Assembly: GCA_039621445.1 (NCBI GenBank)
Contig: CP154956.1
Location: 70,177,649 to 70,241,648 of the forward strand
DNA from: Euglena gracilis
Lineage: Eukaryota > Euglenida > Euglenophyceae > Euglenales
Direction of reading: 5' to 3'
Length of the DNA: 64,000 nt
The notes under the pieces are model-generated. The model saw only the letters and a program-made list of their open reading frames with translations, made no database searches and was not told where the DNA came from. Made by a program: the position numbers and the translations under genes. Of the stretch, positions 58,851-64,000 are shown in pieces. The first letter of the stretch is position 1, and every line of letters begins with the position of its first letter.

Positions 58851-59134
58851 GGCTATGTACAGATGGGGGAACCCCATAGTCAGAGGGGTAGCAGCGTGCA
58901 GGGAGAGAGTGCAAAGCGGGAGATACAACGGGTACGGAACGTTGAATGCTTTAGGTGCGGGGGTGTGGTAGGGAGCGGAGTGAGGGGAGCGCTTGGCGCA
59001 TGGTCAGGTGAGGGTGGTTTTTGGTTGTTGTTTTTTTGCTGTGGGTTGCTGAGGCCTGTGCTTCTCCTTGTGTGTTATTGGTGTTTGGTTTTTTTCCCCT
59101 TGCTTCCGGGTTTGTTCCCGGATTGTCAGGGGAT
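58851..59134. other. spacer between retroelements A and B
   Basis: No frame with family motifs. Probably 3' untranslated part of element B or target DNA. Confidence 0.4.
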
Positions 59135-61478
59135 GCGTGCTTTTGTTGCCAATATCTTGACGATCTGCCTCATCAGGGAGATGGACAGTTGTTCGTGCAG
59201 TTTGTTTGCTTTAATGTGGCGTTGTTCTCCCTCATGCCACGAAGCTGCTCTCTGAATTATTCTTTTGATATTTTTGGCGCCTTCTGGGCCCCATCCACCC
59301 CATGTGCCAAAGGCAGCTGTCGCAAAACTCCAGCCTGCCTTTTGGCACGGTTCGTCATATTTGTCATGTTTTTGTTTTTCCTTCTGTTTCAGGAAGAGTT
59401 TCCATTTTTCTTTGCCTTGTCAGTTTGCGTTTTGCCAACTGTGGACCACTGTGAGGTCGAAGGCAGTGGGTTGGCCATTATCCCAGGCGGATAGCAGCAA
59501 GTCAGCGGGTCTGAGGTGTTGGTCTGGTTGATTTGGGATTTGTACTTCCTTGGTCACCCCTTGTCCAGAGATCCGGAGAATTTCAAACAATTTGTCTTGC
59601 AGGGCGTTGTGTCTCTCAGAATAGTTGTTGCGAATACAGAGTAGGTGATCTCCCCAGTCATCGACTGTTGAGTTGCAACCTGGACACTTGGGTGCGTTTT
59701 GGGAGTGCAGCAACTGTACACCGAGCCACCACTTCAATGAGAGGATGTATTCCTCCGATGACATGCTTGTGTGAACTGTAGGCAGGGGTGTTGCCCGCAT
59801 CCATGCTGAACCCAGTCCATTCTGTGTTTCTGACAGACGCGCTTGGTCTCGTGGTTGGCTGGCCGAGTGAAGTTTGTCCAGTGCTGCGCGGTGAAGGTGA
59901 GTTGTCCACCAATGTTGTGATTGTTGATTGTCATCAGCCAGTTTGATGTTGTCTGGTTTGTCCAGCCATCTTTGGAGTGGTTCAAGGTTCAGGCCCGTGA
60001 CAGCCGCCAGAACGTGAACAGCGTTTTGGACCATTTCATGGTTAACTTTCGCGGCATAAAGTGGCAGCTGTATTATTGTGCTTCCTTTGGCGTGGAATTT
60101 GGCTAGGGCCGCCAGTCGAGCCGGGCCTTGAATGAGGCAGGGGTCTTTGATTCCACACCCTCCGAGGTGCAATGGTGTGCAGACTTGTTGTCTTTGGTTG
60201 CTTGTCAGGGCTGTTCCCATGATGTCTTCGAAGCCTTTGATAATTGTTTCTGAGCATTGTTTGATACTTTTGGACAGGTGTTGGGTGTCCGCGCCCCTGA
60301 GGAGGTGTGTGATTCTGCACCCGTCAGCACAATTGCGTAACAGGTGATGTGCGATTTGACTGTCCCCCAAGCCGGTGATTTTCTCAATCAGGTTTTCCAA
60401 GTCTTCCTGCGCAGCATTCCATGAGCGCTCACGGAAGGTGGATGTGTTTGGGAAGTCAATCGGTATACCCAATACTTTGATTCCCTCCCCCGGTTGCCAT
60501 TGTTTGTTGGTCATGTTGTGCTTTGCAGCAATTTCTGCACCACAGGGACCCCAGGTGATGCACTTTTGCGGGTTCAGGTGTAGGCCCACTGTTGGGCCCA
60601 GGTCCTTCAAGAGTTGTACTGCAGCATTAATACTTTCTGGTTGACCGATGAGTACCCCATCATCCAAATACCACGCACTCCACAACAGGCCTGTGTCGTT
60701 TCGTATTTTTTCCACGATTTCCTGTAAAACGAGTGAGAAACCAATGGGGCCCATAGGGCATCCTTGGTGTGTGCCCTGTTGTGAAGTGAGTATTTTTTGT
60801 CCGCAGAACAAGGGAGCTGGTTGTGCGTATGCCGTACAGAGGTAATTCCAACAAGAGGGTGTTCTGGTCGCCGCCATTTTCAACATTTGTGTTCTGTGTG
60901 CATTGTTGAAGGCATTGCGTAGGTCTACTTGTAATAGTGCCCAGTTGGCGGATGTTTGCAGCGCCTGCACCATGCTTTACCTTGTGCGATGAATTCAGTG
61001 GCATTGGGAACGCCCAGCCCCAGTTGGGTTGGCAGAAAGGAATCCAGTTCATTGCGGACTTGTGGGTGCTTCAGGATTGTCTTCCCAGCAATTCTGCGCA
61101 GCGTTTCGCCTACGGTAATCGGCCTTGTTCCACCACCTTCTTTGGCGAGTGCTGTTAGGGCTGCTGAACACCAGATGGGCGAGTGAGGGTGAGGGATATC
61201 TCCTTTGTCCCATGATGCAGAAATGAGTCAGTGCTTGTTGTAATAGCGCCCGATTGCCAGGGCGGCGGAGGCTGTCTTGTAAATGGCTTATGCGGAGACC
61301 CGATGGACCTGGTGCGCTGGTGCGGTTGAATTTGAGGACACTTTCTTTGACCATGTTTGACCAAACAGCTGGGCCATGTGATTTGTTCAGGCTTTCTGAG
61401 GCAGGGCGTGTGAGTAATGGGGGGTCTGCTCTTGGGTGTAAGTCTTGTAAGGTTTGGAGGACGCGGGGGTCACTGACA

Positions 61479-61480
<2 letters not shown>
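59135..61480 (-). pseudogene. non-LTR retrotransposon RT/endonuclease, element B
   Basis: Minus strand. The protein reads through about 780 codons in the order of element C but with two frameshifts (near 61215 and 60975) and an in-frame TGA at 59420-59422. Seen: APGPSGLRISHL (template-grip region), TRPITVGETLRRIAGK, motif A LLQVDLRNAFN, motif B THQGCPMGPIGFS, motif C WYLDD, a CPGC...GDHLLC...RHNAL zinc motif, endonuclease RPADLLLSAWDNGQPTAFDL, and after the stop GWSFATAAFGTWGG and SISLMR. Such enzymes copy element RNA into nicked chromosomal DNA. The catalytic YLDD is intact, but three lesions make it inactive. Element C's poly(A) abuts its 5' end. Confidence 0.85.

Positions 61481-61481
<1 letters not shown>

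Positions 61482-61510
<29 letters not shown>
61482..61510 (-). repeat. poly(A) tail of retroelement C
   Basis: An unbroken run of 29 T on plus, that is poly(A) at the 3' end of the minus-strand element C. It marks the exact junction between C and the 5' part of element B. Confidence 0.8.
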
Positions 61511-61511
<1 letters not shown>

Positions 61512-61847
61512 GGGCTATAGCCGGCTTGTGGGGTCGCGCGTGCTCTCTCCGTCTCGCTTTATGGAGTCCAGGGCGGGCGGGCTACCCTTTGTGTGTGCTG
61601 CTTTTGCCGGCTCCACTCCCCTCCTTCGCCTTTTGGCGGATGCCTTTGGCCTGGCGTGTAGGCGTTTTTTTTTTTTTGGCGACCGGGGTCTTTTTTTTTT
61701 GTTTCTTTTGGTCTGGTTTTTTTTTTTTTTGTGGTGGCCGCCTTTTGGTGGGGGGTGGGGGTGTTTCCCTGGTGAACCTCCGCGCTTCGGGTTGCTTTGG
61801 TCTTGGCTTTGCTTGCCTTGGGTGTTGTCTGCGGTGGAGGCTGGGAC
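61511..61847 (-). other. 3' untranslated region of retroelement C
   Basis: Between the stop codon of element C and its poly(A). A-rich on the sense strand, with several A runs (complementary to T runs at 61665, 61690 and 61718). No further gene. Confidence 0.6.
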
Positions 61848-64000
61848 TTACCATGGTTGGAGGGCATCCTCCACGCGGTCCTTGGCTGCCAGCTGTCGCG
61901 CCACGTGGCGCATGAGTGTCACCGATAGGCCCTCCCGCATCTCTTGCAGGGCCCGTGTCTTTGGCCATCCTCGCAGGTCTGCGGTAGCCCTTTTGGTGAC
62001 CTCAAACAGCACAGCCTTGGCAGAGGTCCCCATGCCCCCCCATGTGCTCAGGCCGAAGGGTGAGAAGCCCCACCCCTTCGCCTGACATGGAGGGCCATCA
62101 GTCTGCACTTTCCGGGTTTCCACCTGGTTGCAATGCCGTCGGGCATTTTCCACCACCAGTGGGTGCTCTCCGAGCCCCGCTGGATGGCTGCAGACAAAGT
62201 CAACTGCCACGTGTTGTCCCCGCGACCAGTTGATGAGGAGAATGTCGGCCGGCCTTCTGTTCGCCAAACACTCTGCCTCCTTCTCCACCGCAATGTTGTA
62301 CCGGGCACACATCTCCGCAAAGGCGTCTCGGAATGCATTGTGTCGTTGGGTGTTTCCGTTCTGCTCGCAGCAGACGAAGTGATCCCCGAAGGGATCGATG
62401 GACCCTCGACACAACGGGCACCCTGGCAGCGTGACCCCCGAGGGTAGGATGGGCAAGCCGAGCCACCACCGCAGTAGCAGCCGGTATTGGGTGTCCGAGA
62501 AAGCTGTGTGCTGTGCCTTGTTGGGCAAAGTCCGCAGCCATCCCGTTGCCACCGGTCCCTTTTGGCACACCCGCCTCACCCGATCCCTGGCTGAGCCGAC
62601 TGCATCGACTCGCTGGCTCTGCATGTCCGCCACTTTCTCCGCCCACCACCGTTGGGAGGTGTGCTCTGTTGTTGCAGAGGAGAGTGGGGTTGTGCCTGCG
62701 AGCCAGCCAGCCACTGGATCCATGTTGGGGCCAAGCTGCAGCTGCAACCGTCGCAGCGTGTCTTGCATGTCTGGGGATGGGATTGCCAACACCGTGGCCG
62801 GCACCCACACTGCTTGGTTGCCGTGCATCCCCAGGTTCAGCAAGGCCGCCATCCGTGCTGCCGGTTGTAGCACTTCTGGGTCCGAGATTCCGAGGCCTCC
62901 ATGGCGGATAGGCAGGGATACCTGATCCCACGTGCTCTCGGCGATACCCATTCCGAGGAGATCTTGTACGGCTTCCTGCAGTCGTGCCCTGAGGATGAGC
63001 GGGGAGTCCCCTGCGCATGCTCTCTCCGTTGACCGGAGGAGGTGCACCACCCGGCATCCGTCGAGGCAATACCGCAAGAGTGCGTGCCGCACTTGCCCCT
63101 CTGGGTATCCCCTGAGCCGTTCCAGGAGCAGGTTCGCGTTGCCCACTGTTTCTTCCCAAACGGCTTGGCATTGTGGTGCTCTTGTCGTGTCTTCTTCGGC
63201 TGCTCCTTGCTCCATTGGAGCATCGATTGGGACGCCCAGCGTCGTGATGCCCTTCGGTCCTCCGAAGGGAATCACGGGCACTTGTCGCCCCAAGTGGTCT
63301 TCTGCCAAACCGTCAGGGTATTGTGGCCCGGCCTGATCGATCCTTTGCATCCCAGGTCCCCATAACTTGCACTTGGCCAGGTTCAGGTGGAGGCCCGCAC
63401 CCCCGAGGACCGTGTTGAGGTCGTGGAGGCGGGCGAGCACCACTGCTGGTTTTCCCACGATGTGTCCATCATCGAGGTACCAAGACTCCCACGCCAGGTC
63501 CCGGGCAATGCACTGGTCGAGGGCGTAGTCCAAGCCCAGTGCAAAGCCCAAGGGCCCGCATGCGTCGCCTTGGTGCACTCCAATCTGGCTTGTACACAGG
63601 AAGCGCCCTTGGCAGAACAGCGGACTTGGTCCACTGTAGCAAAAGTGCAACCAGTTGTACGCTGTGGGCACCTTGGCCAAGCACCCCCGGAGCATTGCAT
63701 CCCTGCTGATGGAGTTGAAGGCATTGCGCACGTCCACCTGCAACACCACGTAGTCATTGTCCCCCTGGAGGTGGCTTGACTGGACGTAGCGTTGCAAGCC
63801 CATGCCCACCATTTCGGCGGCATTGCGCACTCCCACCCCGCACTGTCGCGGCTGCAGGGCGTTCAACTCCACCTTCACCGCCTCTGAATGGAGGAGACAC
63901 TTCCCCACTACTCGCCGGAGTGTGTCCCCGACGGCAATGGGGCGCACCCCTCCATCCTTCTTGCGGAGGGGGATGAGCGTGGAGGCGCATAGCACTTCTC
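61848..64000 (-). CDS. non-LTR retrotransposon RT/endonuclease, element C (partial)
   Basis: Open without interruption for 715 codons from the right window edge to TGA-free stop at 61848; the N-terminus lies outside. Reverse transcriptase motifs: GGVRPIAVGDTLRR (residues 15-28), motif A LQVDVRNAFN (Asp88), motif B GVHQGDACGPLGFA (139-152) and motif C YLDD (173-176). Then a zinc motif CPLC...GDHFVCC...RHNAF (526-555) and RPADIL...VAVDFV (581-601), typical of the restriction-like endonuclease at the C-terminus of R2/CRE-type elements; last, GWGFSPFGLSTWGG and LMRHVARQL, shared with element B. One protein would nick the target and prime reverse transcription there. The intact frame and long poly(A) suggest recent insertion. 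Same orientation and same family as A and B. GC-rich codon use differs from B. Confidence 0.9.
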   Translation of the reverse strand, partial: EVLCASTLIPLRKKDGGVRPIAVGDTLRRVVGKCLLHSEAVKVELNALQPRQCGVGVRNAAEMVGMGLQRYVQSSHLQGDNDYVVLQVDVRNAFNSISRDAMLRGCLAKVPTAYNWLHFCYSGPSPLFCQGRFLCTSQIGVHQGDACGPLGFALGLDYALDQCIARDLAWESWYLDDGHIVGKPAVVLARLHDLNTVLGGAGLHLNLAKCKLWGPGMQRIDQAGPQYPDGLAEDHLGRQVPVIPFGGPKGITTLGVPIDAPMEQGAAEEDTTRAPQCQAVWEETVGNANLLLERLRGYPEGQVRHALLRYCLDGCRVVHLLRSTERACAGDSPLILRARLQEAVQDLLGMGIAESTWDQVSLPIRHGGLGISDPEVLQPAARMAALLNLGMHGNQAVWVPATVLAIPSPDMQDTLRRLQLQLGPNMDPVAGWLAGTTPLSSATTEHTSQRWWAEKVADMQSQRVDAVGSARDRVRRVCQKGPVATGWLRTLPNKAQHTAFSDTQYRLLLRWWLGLPILPSGVTLPGCPLCRGSIDPFGDHFVCCEQNGNTQRHNAFRDAFAEMCARYNIAVEKEAECLANRRPADILLINWSRGQHVAVDFVCSHPAGLGEHPLVVENARRHCNQVETRKVQTDGPPCQAKGWGFSPFGLSTWGGMGTSAKAVLFEVTKRATADLRGWPKTRALQEMREGLSVTLMRHVARQLAAKDRVEDALQPW

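Overview
This window reads as nuclear DNA of a unicellular eukaryote, probably an alga or other protist, and not as bacterial DNA. The support is direct: genes with many spliceosomal introns (one with a GC-AG donor), Rab GTPases, an ER-lumenal peptidyl-prolyl isomerase with a KDEL tail, non-LTR retrotransposons, a DDE transposase with 40-52 bp introns, eukaryote-style tRNA-like sequences, and a small piece of giant-virus DNA. I cannot name the species. Most of the 64 kb is repeat-rich non-coding DNA with very frequent G/C homopolymer runs.

Layout. 1-3.3 kb: no gene recognised. 3.35-8.9 kb, minus strand: a six-exon Rab14-like gene that has decayed (2-base deletion, lost switch I, altered NKxD) and whose introns are swollen with repeats. 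8.9-17 kb: non-coding, with a dispersed palindrome family and minisatellites. 17.2-19.0 kb, minus: a second, intact-looking Rab14-like gene with the same exon plan. 19-21.9 kb: repeats. 21.9-25.6 kb, minus: a five-exon ER FKBP ending in KDEL, with a pentanucleotide array in its last intron. 26.3-28 kb: a decayed tyrosine-recombinase-like mobile element. 28.9-29.55 kb: a small cassette of tRNA-like sequences between inverted GATTAATC arrays. 30-38.3 kb: repeats, including many short TTGCGC/GCGCAA palindromes and a roughly 0.8 kb element with terminal inverted repeats. 38.87-41.24 kb: AT-rich giant-virus fragment (VLTF3-type transcription factor fragment plus a broken divergent gene). 41.4-42.85 kb: foldback DNA and an element with inverted ends that carries a fragment related to the 26-28 kb recombinase. 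44.8-47.24 kb, minus: DDE transposase gene with an acidic, partly duplicated tail. 47.65 and 51.28 kb: tRNA-like and tRNA-His-like sequences beside CGGA-rich repeats. 54-57.6 kb: further copies of the inverted-repeat element. 57.9-64 kb, minus: three related retrotransposons in the same orientation, two dead and one open to the window edge.

How the parts relate. The only genes that look like working cell genes are the second Rab14-like gene (membrane traffic) and the FKBP (ER protein folding). Everything else is mobile DNA, its debris, or captured viral DNA. The Rab pair gives an internal comparison of an intact and a decayed paralogue. Several repeat families recur at distant sites, which shows that the non-coding part is built largely from small non-autonomous elements.
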